Shown one piece after another: positions 16,237-25,130 of a DNA stretch of 47,490 nt. Positions within the stretch are counted from its first letter, which is position 1, and each line of letters begins with the position of its first letter. The notes under the pieces were generated by a model that saw only the letters and a list, made by a program, of their open reading frames with translations, did no database searches and was not told the origin of the DNA. The stretch comes from Nitrososphaerota archaeon (GTDB lineage: Archaea > Thermoproteota > Nitrososphaeria > Nitrososphaerales > Nitrosopumilaceae). The position numbers were made by a program, and so were the translations under genes. Location of the stretch: contig JAJPGX010000001.1 of assembly GCA_021325595.1 (NCBI GenBank), positions 1 through 47,490 on the forward strand, read 5' to 3'.

Positions 16237-19200
16237 ATGTTAGATAACTTGTTTTCAAAAATTTTATTATTATTACTATTAGTTGTAATTTGTCCAACCA
16301 TAGGACTTGCTTATGCTGTACAAGGTGACATTCACTATCAAGGAAGCTTACAATTTGAAGGTACAGTATTTCATCGTGGAGATATTATCAGATTTAATGG
16401 CTGGTCAAATACATATAAGGACGGAAATCCAGGAAAAAGCCAAACTCCAAGCGGACTTTTTGCTGTAAATATTATGGGTCCTGACAACAAATCTGTTTTT
16501 GAAAAAAATTTTACAACAGATGAAAATGGTAACGTTGCTTTCTCTCTTCCAATTACCAGCAATTTTCAATTTGGGAAATATGTTGTAAATTACACATTGA
16601 TATCAAAAGATGGTTATGACACAAATCAATATGGTAATCTAAAAGAATTTTTTGTATCAAGGGAGAAAAACGATATTGTAGAGGCAAAAGGATATGACTT
16701 TAAATTATTGCCAGAGTCTTCTGAAATAAAATACCAGTCTTATCCAAAAACAAGCATCAGTATCTGTCCTACTCCAAATGTGCATAACCATGAGGGTTTT
16801 TCTGACCCATATACCGGAATTACTGTTGATGCATCACACGGTCTTGTAATGTATTATCTTACAAAACCAGACGGCACAAAAATAAATTCTGACACATACG
16901 GGACTACACTTTACGGGTGGTTTGACGCTGATGTGTGTACTGACAAAACTGCCGGTTTTAATTTCTATGCAAATATGGGAGGAAACTGGAATGCATATGC
17001 GGTGGCAGAGTGGGTCTCAAATGGAACTTTGTACAGAATTCAAAGCAACACTATATCATTTCATGTGACAGAACCAGAGTTTACAGCCCAAGTAACAAAG
17101 ATTGCAAACATGACAGCTCTTGGTCAAGGCCTTGACATAGATCGTGATAACAAGTTTGTAATATTTACGACAGGAACTACAAATGATAAAGGTCAGGACA
17201 TTAACTTGCTCTGGACTATACATACAGATGGCACAGGTCTTCAAAAAATTGACACTGGAAAAAATTTTCAACAAATAACATCTCCAAAGATTTCACCATC
17301 AGAAGATATGATATTGTGGTCTGGAGCGTACTATACTGATAATATTCCAGTCTATGGACTCTTTGTATATGATATCAAAGAAAACAAACTTGTACAGATC
17401 ACAAATGAAAACCAAAGTCCAGATTCAATTGGTGAGTTCCATTGGACACATGATAACAATATCGTCTATGTTGCCAAAAAATGGGACAATACATCTCATA
17501 CACTTGCAACCAGTCTTGTAGTTGATGACTACAATGGAAAGGTGTTAAACACAACCAAGACATCAGATCTTTCCATGTTTAATCCATATCGTGACCCTGA
17601 TCATTTGGGACAAATGTATGTGTCAGTACAAGGTTATCAATACAGTGGAGGAGGAGCCGTTTCAATAAAATCAATTGATGGCTTTGAAGAAAAAATATTT
17701 GAGATACCAAACGGAGGAAGTTATCCAGTCAGTGCTGCAATAAGCACTGATGGAAAAAATATCATTTTTGGGTATGGTAACGATGGAATCTATATTGCAA
17801 AACTGGGAAAACCAGTGACAGAATACAAACCTGTTGTACAGACAACTACAACACCTGTTATATCTCAACAAAATAATACATTACATCAAAAACAATCAAG
17901 TGTAAAGTTTGACAGTCCAGTAAATCTAAGCAGTGACGGCAAGGCACAAAATGCCAAGATTGTAGTGTCTGGAAACAACATCTATGCAGTATGGGAGGAC
18001 TACTCGCCTGGAAACTCTGAAATTTACTTTAAGAAAAGCACTGACGGAGGAAAGACTTTTGCAGACAAGATCAATGTCAGCAATGACATTGGACGTTCCT
18101 ATGAACCACAAATTCTGGTTTCAGGAAATAATGTCTACATTGTGTGGAGTGATGAGACAAAGCTTACACAAGCAAATACAAATGTCTTGTTTGTAAAAAG
18201 CACAGACGGAGGACAGACCTTCTCAAAACCTGTCAACTTGAGCCAAGATAATGCATATTCTTCTGCCACAATTAACTGGTACCCACACATTACATCTTCT
18301 GAAAATAACGTCTATGTAATGTGGATTGTGTCAAACTATAACTGGGTTAATGTCTTTGTTGCAAAAAGCTACGATAGTGGAAATTTGTTTGGCAAGCCAG
18401 TCAACATAAGCAATAATGAGAATTCTGACATTGTCCAGTTGCCAAGCATCACAGCATCAGAAAAAAATGTCTATGTCATATGGCAGGACTATTTTAATAA
18501 TTCACGGGATCCACCATATGGATATATCAAAATTGCAAAAAGCAATAACGATGGAAATTCATTTGATGTGAAAAAATTAAGTGAAAACAATGGAACAAGA
18601 GGGCTTAGCTCAACTGAACCCCATGTATATGCAAGTGGAAACAATGTCTATGCGTTATGGAGAGATGAGGTTCAAGAGCATGGAATTACTCTGGCAAAAA
18701 GCACAGACAGTGGAAACACGTTTGACAAAACATATCTTATAACAGCTGGTTCGCTTGCAAGTGATAATCCATGGAAAGTTGGCAAGAACGGAAACCAGTA
18801 TGTCATATGGGATGATTGGAAAGACATATTCTTTGCAAAAAGCTCTGATGGGATATCATTTAGCAGTCCAATTAATCTGAGCAACAACACCTGGAGCCTT
18901 AATCCTTATGATGAAATCCCTCTTCCACATATTGCAGTATCTGGAAAGAATGTCTTTGTTACATGGAAGTATACCATATCACCTGATGGTAACCATGCAC
19001 CATTTTTTGTTTCAAGTGATGATGGTGGAAATACATTTAGTGATCCGATAAACTTGAGCCAAAGTGCAGGCGATTCAAGAGAAAACCCGCAGGTTGCAAT
19101 ATCTGGTAATTCTGTCTATGTTGTTTATTCTGATGTCATTCCATTAGGTTCCGACATATTTCTTGTAAAGGGAACATCGCCTCAAATGTCAGCCGAAGAA

Positions 19201-19302
19201 ACCGAGGAACCAAATGTGGAAAACAATCCTCCTGCAAATATTTTTGAACAGTTACTAAACTGGCTAAAACAAATTTTCCATTTTGTGATCATCGGTATCT
19301 AG
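16237..19302 (+). CDS. Giant exported double-propeller surface protein
   Basis: The 1021-residue protein is the largest in the window. It has a signal peptide (1-27), Ig-like domains (about 28-270), and a TolB/PD40-like propeller (about 285-550; TIHTDGTGLQKIDTG). A BNR propeller (about 565-985) has about seven repeats such as SGNNIYAVWEDYSPGNSEIY and STDGGKTF, each followed by PVNLS- or INVS-like strands. A short acidic segment then leads to an amphipathic end (FEQLLNWLKQIFHFVIIGI) that could touch the membrane. It carries no PACV domain. It heads operon D. The blade pattern predicts a binding or adhesion scaffold, with no enzymatic signature. Confidence 0.85.
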   Translation: MLDNLFSKILLLLLLVVICPTIGLAYAVQGDIHYQGSLQFEGTVFHRGDIIRFNGWSNTYKDGNPGKSQTPSGLFAVNIMGPDNKSVFEKNFTTDENGNVAFSLPITSNFQFGKYVVNYTLISKDGYDTNQYGNLKEFFVSREKNDIVEAKGYDFKLLPESSEIKYQSYPKTSISICPTPNVHNHEGFSDPYTGITVDASHGLVMYYLTKPDGTKINSDTYGTTLYGWFDADVCTDKTAGFNFYANMGGNWNAYAVAEWVSNGTLYRIQSNTISFHVTEPEFTAQVTKIANMTALGQGLDIDRDNKFVIFTTGTTNDKGQDINLLWTIHTDGTGLQKIDTGKNFQQITSPKISPSEDMILWSGAYYTDNIPVYGLFVYDIKENKLVQITNENQSPDSIGEFHWTHDNNIVYVAKKWDNTSHTLATSLVVDDYNGKVLNTTKTSDLSMFNPYRDPDHLGQMYVSVQGYQYSGGGAVSIKSIDGFEEKIFEIPNGGSYPVSAAISTDGKNIIFGYGNDGIYIAKLGKPVTEYKPVVQTTTTPVISQQNNTLHQKQSSVKFDSPVNLSSDGKAQNAKIVVSGNNIYAVWEDYSPGNSEIYFKKSTDGGKTFADKINVSNDIGRSYEPQILVSGNNVYIVWSDETKLTQANTNVLFVKSTDGGQTFSKPVNLSQDNAYSSATINWYPHITSSENNVYVMWIVSNYNWVNVFVAKSYDSGNLFGKPVNISNNENSDIVQLPSITASEKNVYVIWQDYFNNSRDPPYGYIKIAKSNNDGNSFDVKKLSENNGTRGLSSTEPHVYASGNNVYALWRDEVQEHGITLAKSTDSGNTFDKTYLITAGSLASDNPWKVGKNGNQYVIWDDWKDIFFAKSSDGISFSSPINLSNNTWSLNPYDEIPLPHIAVSGKNVFVTWKYTISPDGNHAPFFVSSDDGGNTFSDPINLSQSAGDSRENPQVAISGNSVYVVYSDVIPLGSDIFLVKGTSPQMSAEETEEPNVENNPPANIFEQLLNWLKQIFHFVIIGI

Positions 19303-19308
19303 TAAAAA

Positions 19309-20724
19309 ATGAAAACTCTTCACATTTTGATCATAGGAATAGTACTTGTAGCATCAGGATTTGGTGAGATATATGCAGACCAATCCATAATTCTTACACC
19401 ATTTGACATATCATTTTTGAAAACTGATTTTAATAGAACCGGAATATCGCACCAGATTCTTGTCATAAAACCAAATCAAACCTCGTCTATTCATGTAATG
19501 GTATACAACAATGACAACGAGATACATCAGGTAAATTTACAGATCCCTGAGGAAAACCTTGCAAACTTTGTATCCTCTTATTCATTTACTCCGCCTTCTC
19601 TTACAGTATACCCGCACTCATCCAATGAAACTATTCTACACATAACAGCAGCTGGCATCAATGACACCCAAACAGGATTTGTCAGCGTATTGGCTCAAGA
19701 CAACTCGTTTGGAATGAAATCCAGGGGATTCTATCTAGCAATTGGCAATGACATTCCCGAATCTAGACTTGATTGGATTGACCAATCCCTCCGCGAAGCA
19801 ATGCCAGGTGCTGCATTTCCCAACCTTCACACTTTTTATGAAACAGAAAACAAAATCATACCTGGCAATGTGTTTGGCATGCCAAGATATCTTCCAAAAG
19901 GATACCAGTTACAAGGATTCTCAGAGGTTGCTCCAGGACCGCTACTAGTTTACTCTCCTGTCCAAATTACAACAAACACTACCATGATAGATTTTCTCCA
20001 TTCAGGCGGAATAGTGGTATACTATGAGGTAAACAGTCCAGCCTTTGATCTCAATAAATGGATGACTGGATATGTGGGATCAAACGAGGCACAAGAGATA
20101 GTCATAAACGGTATGACAGGTGTGGCCATTGAACAGCAAAAAAGGCAGACAGACAACACGCCTTTTACTTCTCCTGCAGTAATACTGCTCTACAAAGGTA
20201 CATCCCAGCTTGAAATGTATGGTAACATATCGCTTGATGAGCTGCTAAAAGTTGCATCATCTGTTCCTGTAATAAATGAGAGTCAGGCAGTATCTGCTCA
20301 GTGTTTAGAAGACAAAGATTTTCCTGGCAAGCCTTGCAATGACGCAATTGATACCGCAAACCCAAATCAAAAGCCTATCTTAGGTGACAAGAGCGATTGG
20401 AAGGCATTCTATGACATGAAAGGAAAAGTCTGGATGGAATCAAAAAAACAGGAAATGTATTTTGCTGAACAAAATAAAATTCTCAAGGAATGGTACGAGT
20501 ACGGAAGAGATTCAGGCTACTTGGCAAACTCTGATGTCTGGTACTATTACAATCTATATGGTCAGTCACCTGACATTATGAAATATTATAATGGTACAAT
20601 ACAAAAAGACTGGACAAAACCAATCATCACGTATTATTATGTGAGTCCAATCGTCTTTGTCATTATTGGAATAATTGCTGTTGCGGTAGGGTTTTTTATA
20701 TCCAAAAAAAAAAAATACTGGTGA
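19309..20724 (+). CDS. Membrane-anchored exported protein with DUF4367-like segment
   Basis: The 471-residue protein has the MKTLHILIIGI leader, an N-terminal Ig-like domain (about 25-145) and a middle domain (about 160-330). The middle domain shows RYLPKGYQLQGF and YYEVNSPAFDLNKWM, resembling DUF4367/outer-membrane-lipoprotein-like folds. A charged helical region is followed by a C-terminal membrane helix (about 444-465) and KKKKYW. Thus the bulk faces outward with a short basic cytoplasmic end. It lies 6 nt after the giant propeller gene and may tether the operon D products. The function is unassigned. Confidence 0.72.
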   Translation: MKTLHILIIGIVLVASGFGEIYADQSIILTPFDISFLKTDFNRTGISHQILVIKPNQTSSIHVMVYNNDNEIHQVNLQIPEENLANFVSSYSFTPPSLTVYPHSSNETILHITAAGINDTQTGFVSVLAQDNSFGMKSRGFYLAIGNDIPESRLDWIDQSLREAMPGAAFPNLHTFYETENKIIPGNVFGMPRYLPKGYQLQGFSEVAPGPLLVYSPVQITTNTTMIDFLHSGGIVVYYEVNSPAFDLNKWMTGYVGSNEAQEIVINGMTGVAIEQQKRQTDNTPFTSPAVILLYKGTSQLEMYGNISLDELLKVASSVPVINESQAVSAQCLEDKDFPGKPCNDAIDTANPNQKPILGDKSDWKAFYDMKGKVWMESKKQEMYFAEQNKILKEWYEYGRDSGYLANSDVWYYYNLYGQSPDIMKYYNGTIQKDWTKPIITYYYVSPIVFVIIGIIAVAVGFFISKKKKYW

Positions 20725-20734
20725 GGATTAGAAA

Positions 20735-21961
20735 ATGAACACTCTACATCTTGGACTAGTTGCCTTGTTGGCGTTGTCAACAATAATGGTGACATCTGCT
20801 CAAGCTTTACCAGTTCCTATATTTGATACTGCATATTTCAAAGGCAACAATGGAACATATCAAATTCCATACAGGCTTGTCAATGGTACACTGACCGCAT
20901 CACTATTGGATCTTCCAGCAAAAGAGTTATTGTTTGAAATCAACTCAACATCTAATGGGCAACTAACGGTTGTGCTTCCACGCACAATAATTGATTCAAA
21001 AAGTGGACTTGATGACATACCATACTTTGCTTCAACTTATGACATTAGATCACTTGGAGGACCGATGCGAATTACACCACAAGAATTAAACGATAAAAAT
21101 CAAAGAGTCGTCCAAGTTGATTTTCCTCAAGGAACAACAGAAGTAACAATATCTGGGACATGGTTTGTTGAAAACAACTCTACCAATCCATCCCATTGGA
21201 ATCCCTTTGGATCACTTTCACCGCTGCAGCAATACAACAAAGGAATAGCACCAAAAGATATTCAATGCAAACAAGGCTTTATGCTGATTACAAAAGCAAG
21301 CAATAATCTGCCTGCATGTGTAACTTCGCAGACGTATTTTAAGCTGGTAAGCCGTGGCTGGACTATACTGCAAAATGCTACAACAACAGCTTGGGTATTT
21401 GTAAATGGCACTAGATATGATATTCCATATGTAATACGCGGATGGAATAATTATCTGTCATCTTCTATTAATTTTGATCCACAACACAAATCACTCATAG
21501 TGCCTCTCAAATCTGTAGCAGAAAAAGGCGAGATTACGTTAACAATCCCAAAGTCACTTTTGGATTCTAATCTAGGAATAGAGTTTGTTGTACTTGTAGA
21601 CGGACAAGAGACCAAGCATACCGAGGTCACATCTACTACTGCAAGAATGCTTACCATCCCATTTGGGTTTGGTGCAAAAGAGATTGAGATTGTAGCACCC
21701 AGTCTAGGTATGGAAAGCAATATGGAAAAAAATGGAACACTTTCAGGTGTAGTATCTGCATATGTCTATGGCGGACCTCTAGGATCATCACACAATCAAA
21801 GCGTGAATTATGAAATAGACGTGTACGCAAGTGATGGAATAACTATTGCAGGAACAACCTTTTCTGATGCTAACGCACATTATTCAATACAACTTCCAGC
21901 TGGAAATTACATAATTTACACATACAATGATACTAAACCGCATCTTGTTTCAGTGTACTAG
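20735..21961 (+). CDS. Exported protein: two LPR-type beta domains, PACV, Cna-like end
   Basis: The 408-residue product begins MNTLHLGLVALLAL (signal peptide). It has an N-terminal beta domain with LTVVLPRTIIDS (about 30-150), then PACV (about 162-209). A second copy of the first domain type follows (ITLTIPKSLLDSN, about 215-325). A carboxypeptidase-regulatory/Cna-B-like domain ends it (about 335-408; LSGVVSAYVYGG ... YSIQLPAGNYIIYTYND). It is the last gene of operon D, 10 nt after 19309. The architecture is that of an extracellular adhesion or matrix protein without an anchor. Confidence 0.78.
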   Translation: MNTLHLGLVALLALSTIMVTSAQALPVPIFDTAYFKGNNGTYQIPYRLVNGTLTASLLDLPAKELLFEINSTSNGQLTVVLPRTIIDSKSGLDDIPYFASTYDIRSLGGPMRITPQELNDKNQRVVQVDFPQGTTEVTISGTWFVENNSTNPSHWNPFGSLSPLQQYNKGIAPKDIQCKQGFMLITKASNNLPACVTSQTYFKLVSRGWTILQNATTTAWVFVNGTRYDIPYVIRGWNNYLSSSINFDPQHKSLIVPLKSVAEKGEITLTIPKSLLDSNLGIEFVVLVDGQETKHTEVTSTTARMLTIPFGFGAKEIEIVAPSLGMESNMEKNGTLSGVVSAYVYGGPLGSSHNQSVNYEIDVYASDGITIAGTTFSDANAHYSIQLPAGNYIIYTYNDTKPHLVSVY

Positions 21962-22058
21962 GGAAAGAACACAATTTTTAACATATCATATAGTATCAAT
22001 GTGCCATAATTAGATGACATAAATTCCAAAACTGAATATGATGAAAACCTATGAAATT

Positions 22059-22076
22059 CTACACCACTTTTTTAAA
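22059..22076 (+). promoter_or_regulatory. Shared promoter element, operon E
   Basis: CTACACCACTTTTTTAAA, followed by ATCCAGTACAATTC at 22085-22098, which also follows the operon B element. The T-tract lies 35 nt before the GTG at 22103 and supports that unusual start. Confidence 0.72.
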
Positions 22077-22102
22077 TCACACATATCCAGTACAATTCAA
22101 GC

Positions 22103-22525
22103 GTGAAACCTCGTCGTTTTTTGATAATTGCCGCAATAGTGATAGTTGCAATCATAGGTATCTACATGACACTTCCGCACCTGTATCCAATATTTCCAAT
22201 AAACTATGCATATCTTGAAGTCATAGGAATCAATGGCACCTACAATGTTAACCAAATAATAAAATTCCAAATCAAGGCAGTAGGTTATGGCATTCCATGT
22301 GATATGCCATCTATTACGATTTACAAATCTAATCAGCCATCGGTTATAGTGTATGAGAAAAAGGTCCCGCCTCTCATGTGTCCCATAATGGGCTCTACTT
22401 TCTTTAACAATGTGTATCCAAACAAAAATGGTACATACTCACTAACAATCAAGGATCCTTCAAAGTACATAATAGACGCATCATTTTTGAATCATGAAAT
22501 CAAAAAGGAATTTGAGGTGAAATGA
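22103..22525 (+). CDS. Small membrane-anchored Ig-like protein, GTG start
   Basis: The 140-residue product has one N-terminal membrane helix (about 5-27; FLIIAAIVIVAIIGIYMTL), probably uncleaved, and a single Ig-like domain (about 35-140) with two or more cysteines (IPCDMP, PPLMCP). The start is GTG, fixed by the operon E promoter 35 nt upstream. It overlaps the next gene by 4 nt (ATGA). Family not recognised. Confidence 0.7.
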   Translation: MKPRRFLIIAAIVIVAIIGIYMTLPHLYPIFPINYAYLEVIGINGTYNVNQIIKFQIKAVGYGIPCDMPSITIYKSNQPSVIVYEKKVPPLMCPIMGSTFFNNVYPNKNGTYSLTIKDPSKYIIDASFLNHEIKKEFEVK

Positions 22526-23274
22526 AAACTTTATACATTATTATAATATCTGCAGCCGGAATAGGTGCAGGGCTTGCAGCTCTTATGATCTTTGGAAATA
22601 TCTCTCTCGCTACAGTGCCATTTCATGACTGGAATAAAATGTCAGAAAACCAATGTGGAGAGTTCTATACTATTCCAGAAAACAAATCTCATTTCAATAC
22701 TATTCCAGAAAACAAATCTCATTTCAATACTATTCCAGAAAACAAATCTCATTTCAATACTGTTCCAGTCCTTTTGTTAAAATCCAATTCTACTGCATGT
22801 GCAAGACTCACTTTTACTATAACGTCAAATTACAAGGATTGTAATGGTCCAAATTGCCAGCATGTATTCCAGCTTGCACCAATTCTTTTCATACGTAATC
22901 TGCACTATGAAAAAAACGGTGGCTCTTTTAGTATAACTCCAGGAAAAGACTATACAAATTCCTTTGACATTATAACCACACCGGATTCTATCGATCTTGA
23001 AAACTATCCAATAGGTACAAACTTTACGGCAACTTATGTAATCAAGCCTCTTCCAAACGCCACTGGTTTTTATGATCAGTCAATTCCAAGACTTGTCTGT
23101 GAACGCTATCCTATAGCAGTAGGATATAGAGCAGATCAAGTCAACGCTTCTGACTTTTCTTACATTGATACCTTGAATCCTCCTTGTGGTTCTGGAGTAT
23201 ACAATCTGTCAAAAGTGGAGATTTCGGGCATGGACTACAAGGAGGTAACATTAAGACTTGCTGTTCTGGGATGA
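22522..23274 (+). CDS. Exported protein with three exact 10-residue repeats
   Basis: The 250-residue product starts MKTLYIIIISAAGIG (signal peptide or anchor). After about 45 residues come three copies of a 10-residue unit read as TIPENKSHFN (about 50-79), then a Cys-containing beta domain (CNGPNCQ, LVCERYPIA, PPCGSGVY). Each repeat adds an NKS glycosylation site. The DNA repeats are identical, so expansion was recent. It follows the 22103 gene with an ATGA overlap, ending operon E. Confidence 0.75.
   Translation: MKTLYIIIISAAGIGAGLAALMIFGNISLATVPFHDWNKMSENQCGEFYTIPENKSHFNTIPENKSHFNTIPENKSHFNTVPVLLLKSNSTACARLTFTITSNYKDCNGPNCQHVFQLAPILFIRNLHYEKNGGSFSITPGKDYTNSFDIITTPDSIDLENYPIGTNFTATYVIKPLPNATGFYDQSIPRLVCERYPIAVGYRADQVNASDFSYIDTLNPPCGSGVYNLSKVEISGMDYKEVTLRLAVLG
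22668..22757 (+). repeat. In-frame 30-bp tandem repeat, 3 exact copies
   Basis: Three perfect 30-bp units (TACTATTCCAGAAAACAAAT...) are followed by a partial fourth that diverges at TACTGTTCCAG (22758-22768). Unit length is a multiple of three, so copy-number change alters the protein by 10 residues without frameshift. Confidence 0.93.
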
Positions 23275-23298
23275 GAAAAATAGAAATGAAAGAGACCA

Positions 23299-23616
23299 TC
23301 ATCTCATTTTTGCAAGATGTGCCTCTGCTTTCTTTGCTCTTACAACAAACGCGACAAAGATTCCGCCAAACACTGCTCCTGATATTATTGATGCACCAAG
23401 TACCCCGTTTACATCAAGGTATGGAGTGCCAGAGCCCTGCCCAGGATTATCTTGTACCTCCTTGATTCTTTCCCGGGCAATTTTTAGAGTCTCCTCAAGT
23501 GTCATCGGGTTTGTTGGATTTGGCGGATATGTCTGTGCAAAAGCAAGCGGTGCCAGTGTTGTTGCTGCAACAAAGGCAAACAGTGTGCCTGACAACAGGA
23601 TTTTTTTGTCTGTCAT
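23299..23616 (-). CDS. Small exported membrane protein, partner of 23715 regulator
   Basis: The 105-residue product has a signal peptide (1-27, ending LAFAQ). An outward segment (28-68) contains TLEETLKIARERIKEV followed by GSGT. A membrane helix (about 71-92) and a basic cytoplasmic end follow. The 26-residue outer segment aligns without gaps to the outer part of the divergently encoded regulator (12 of 26 identical). The genes share a 98-bp control region with a perfect inverted repeat. A ligand, sensor or competitor role for that regulator is inferred. Confidence 0.75.
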   Translation of the reverse strand: MTDKKILLSGTLFAFVAATTLAPLAFAQTYPPNPTNPMTLEETLKIARERIKEVQDNPGQGSGTPYLDVNGVLGASIISGAVFGGIFVAFVVRAKKAEAHLAKMR

Positions 23617-23647
23617 GATTTACAATATGGCAATTTTGCTTTTAGCG

Positions 23648-23673
23648 TTTGATGAAAGTAGAATTTCATCAAA
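23648..23673. promoter_or_regulatory. 26-bp inverted repeat between divergent genes (operator)
   Basis: TTTGATGAAA and TTTCATCAAA form perfect 10-bp arms around GTAGAA. The site lies between the two divergent TATA-like boxes (GCTAAAAG leftward, ACATATTA rightward), so one bound regulator could control both genes. The half-site recurs at 24519. Confidence 0.7.
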
Positions 23674-23714
23674 AGTCTTACATATTACAAATGAGCTATT
23701 ATGGTATATTTATC

Positions 23715-24500
23715 ATGGTTCCAGAAAACACAAGACAACCAATAGCAGAACGAGTCAGCATCTATGACACTGACGATGATAAACTAAGGGCACTAGGAGA
23801 AGTACTGATAACGGATGCAAGTAGAAAAATTCTAAAGTTATTGTTTGAGCAAACCCTTACAGCAAACGAGATTGCAACAAGAACAGGATTCTCACTGCAA
23901 CTTGTACGATACCATGTCAAAAAAATGCAGGATGTAAATTTAATCGAGATAGCAAAGATTGGCAAGAACACAAAATCGCACGACATGAAATACTATTCTG
24001 CAACAAAGTTTGCAATTGTCATTGTTCCTTCCAAGTTTTCCGAAAAGACAAAGTCAAGCAAGTCACTGTTTAGGTCATTTAGCTCAATTTATCGACTGGG
24101 AGTAATTGGAATTGCAACAGTAGGATCTTGGTTTGCAACAGTATCACTGCAGGGAACAGGACAAGTATCTGACATGTCAAAAGGAGTTACAGATGCAACA
24201 GGCGGGGGCGGATATACAAGCTACAATCCGTTTTACAACGCAGTAGGAGGACCATATTCAGGTGACGGAGGAATTGGTTCTGGCGCATCACTTGAAGAGA
24301 TGCTTAAGCTTGCACGGGAAAAAGTTTCTATTGCGGCCCAAACCCAACATGCAGGATCTGGAACGTCATTTTTCAACGGCTCTCCGCCTGACTTTTTCTG
24401 GCCACTTGTGATTGCAATGTCTGTGTTGGCATTTGGGCTTTCAATTGAGCTTGTTTTGCGCGTACTCAAAATCAAAAAAATAGAACAAAACACAGATTAG
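23715..24500 (+). CDS. Membrane-anchored winged-helix regulator
   Basis: The ATG at 23715 is chosen because a TATA-like box (ACATATTA, about 23679) lies about 30 nt upstream; earlier in-frame ATGs would sit inside the operator. The 261-residue product has an ArsR-type winged helix (about 30-100; LTANEIATRTGFSLQLVRYH), a basic linker, a membrane helix (127-146), a Gly-rich outer segment with SLEEMLKLAREKV and GSGT (191-218), and a second helix (228-250). A DNA-binding domain tied to the membrane with an external segment suggests one-component transmembrane signalling. It likely binds the inverted repeat upstream and the half-site before 24559. Confidence 0.85.
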   Translation: MVPENTRQPIAERVSIYDTDDDKLRALGEVLITDASRKILKLLFEQTLTANEIATRTGFSLQLVRYHVKKMQDVNLIEIAKIGKNTKSHDMKYYSATKFAIVIVPSKFSEKTKSSKSLFRSFSSIYRLGVIGIATVGSWFATVSLQGTGQVSDMSKGVTDATGGGGYTSYNPFYNAVGGPYSGDGGIGSGASLEEMLKLAREKVSIAAQTQHAGSGTSFFNGSPPDFFWPLVIAMSVLAFGLSIELVLRVLKIKKIEQNTD

Positions 24501-24515
24501 GTTTTGGTAAAACCT
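24499..24515 (+). other. Hairpin at the end of the regulator gene
   Basis: AGGTTTT-GGT-AAAACCT is a perfect 7-bp stem with a 3-nt loop, overlapping the 23715 stop codon. No T-tract follows directly, so a terminator role is uncertain. Confidence 0.3.
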
Positions 24516-24518
24516 GAA

Positions 24519-24528
24519 TTTCATCAAA
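24519..24528 (+). promoter_or_regulatory. Second TTTCATCAAA site, upstream of 24559
   Basis: This exact copy of one arm of the 23648-23673 inverted repeat lies directly before the TATA-like GTTTTAAC (24529-24536) of the next gene. It is placed for control by the same regulator. Confidence 0.5.
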
Positions 24529-24558
24529 CGTTTTAACCTATTTTTGGTGTATGATGCT

Positions 24559-25125
24559 ATGAGACGTCTTCCGATTTTGATGTTTGCTGTCATGATCTCA
24601 ACAGTGATGATAATGCCGGCACATGCACAACTGTATTATGATGATAATACCCCATCTTCCATTCCAAGCTATGCACAACAGAATCAGCTAAAGATAACTG
24701 ACAAGGGCAGTCTCGCAATAGGGCTCTATACTGAGCCTGCAAACCCATCAACATCAAACCCCGTCACGCTTGAGCTAAGCTTTGAAGACAAGGATACCAG
24801 AACGCTCATACAAAATGTTGACTATGCTGTATCTATAACAAATGACACTAGTACCATATATCAAAGCCCTATATCGCATAGCTCTGCAGGTACTGCAAAG
24901 ATCCTATACCAATTCAAGGTACCAGGCAAATATGACGCAGTGATATCAGTAACGGCTATCAACTCCAAGCAGATGCCGAAAGAGAGTGCCTCGTTTTCTA
25001 TCAATGTCGATTCTTCCGCGGTTCCAGAGTTTCCACTTGCAGTTCCAATCTTCTTAATTGGTACGATATCGGTAATTGCATTTTACAGTATGAGATTCGG
25101 AAAGATGGGAAGAACAATCGCCTAG
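24559..25125 (+). CDS. Exported Ig-like protein with PEF sorting tail
   Basis: The ATG at 24559, about 28 nt after the TATA-like box, begins a clear signal peptide (MRRLPILMFAVMISTVMI, cleaved after AHA). Upstream TTG/GTG codons in frame are less likely. The 188-residue product has one Ig-like domain (LAIGLYTEPANPSTSNPVTL, about 55-150), then SAVPEFPLAVP, a membrane helix and a basic end: a PEF-type C-terminal anchor. The possible operator TTTCATCAAA before its promoter suggests control by the membrane-bound regulator upstream. Confidence 0.8.
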   Translation: MRRLPILMFAVMISTVMIMPAHAQLYYDDNTPSSIPSYAQQNQLKITDKGSLAIGLYTEPANPSTSNPVTLELSFEDKDTRTLIQNVDYAVSITNDTSTIYQSPISHSSAGTAKILYQFKVPGKYDAVISVTAINSKQMPKESASFSINVDSSAVPEFPLAVPIFLIGTISVIAFYSMRFGKMGRTIA

Positions 25126-25130
25126 AGAAA

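Noticed and set aside
13062-19302. True sialidase activity for the BNR proteins
   Set aside because: Asp boxes are structural and occur in many propellers; I could not find the Arg triad, Tyr/Glu and Asp set of sialidases.
23184-23767. Two plus-strand ORFs opposite the 23299 gene
   Set aside because: They are antisense or out-of-frame shadows; the minus-strand frame has a signal peptide, a helix and similarity to the 23715 product.
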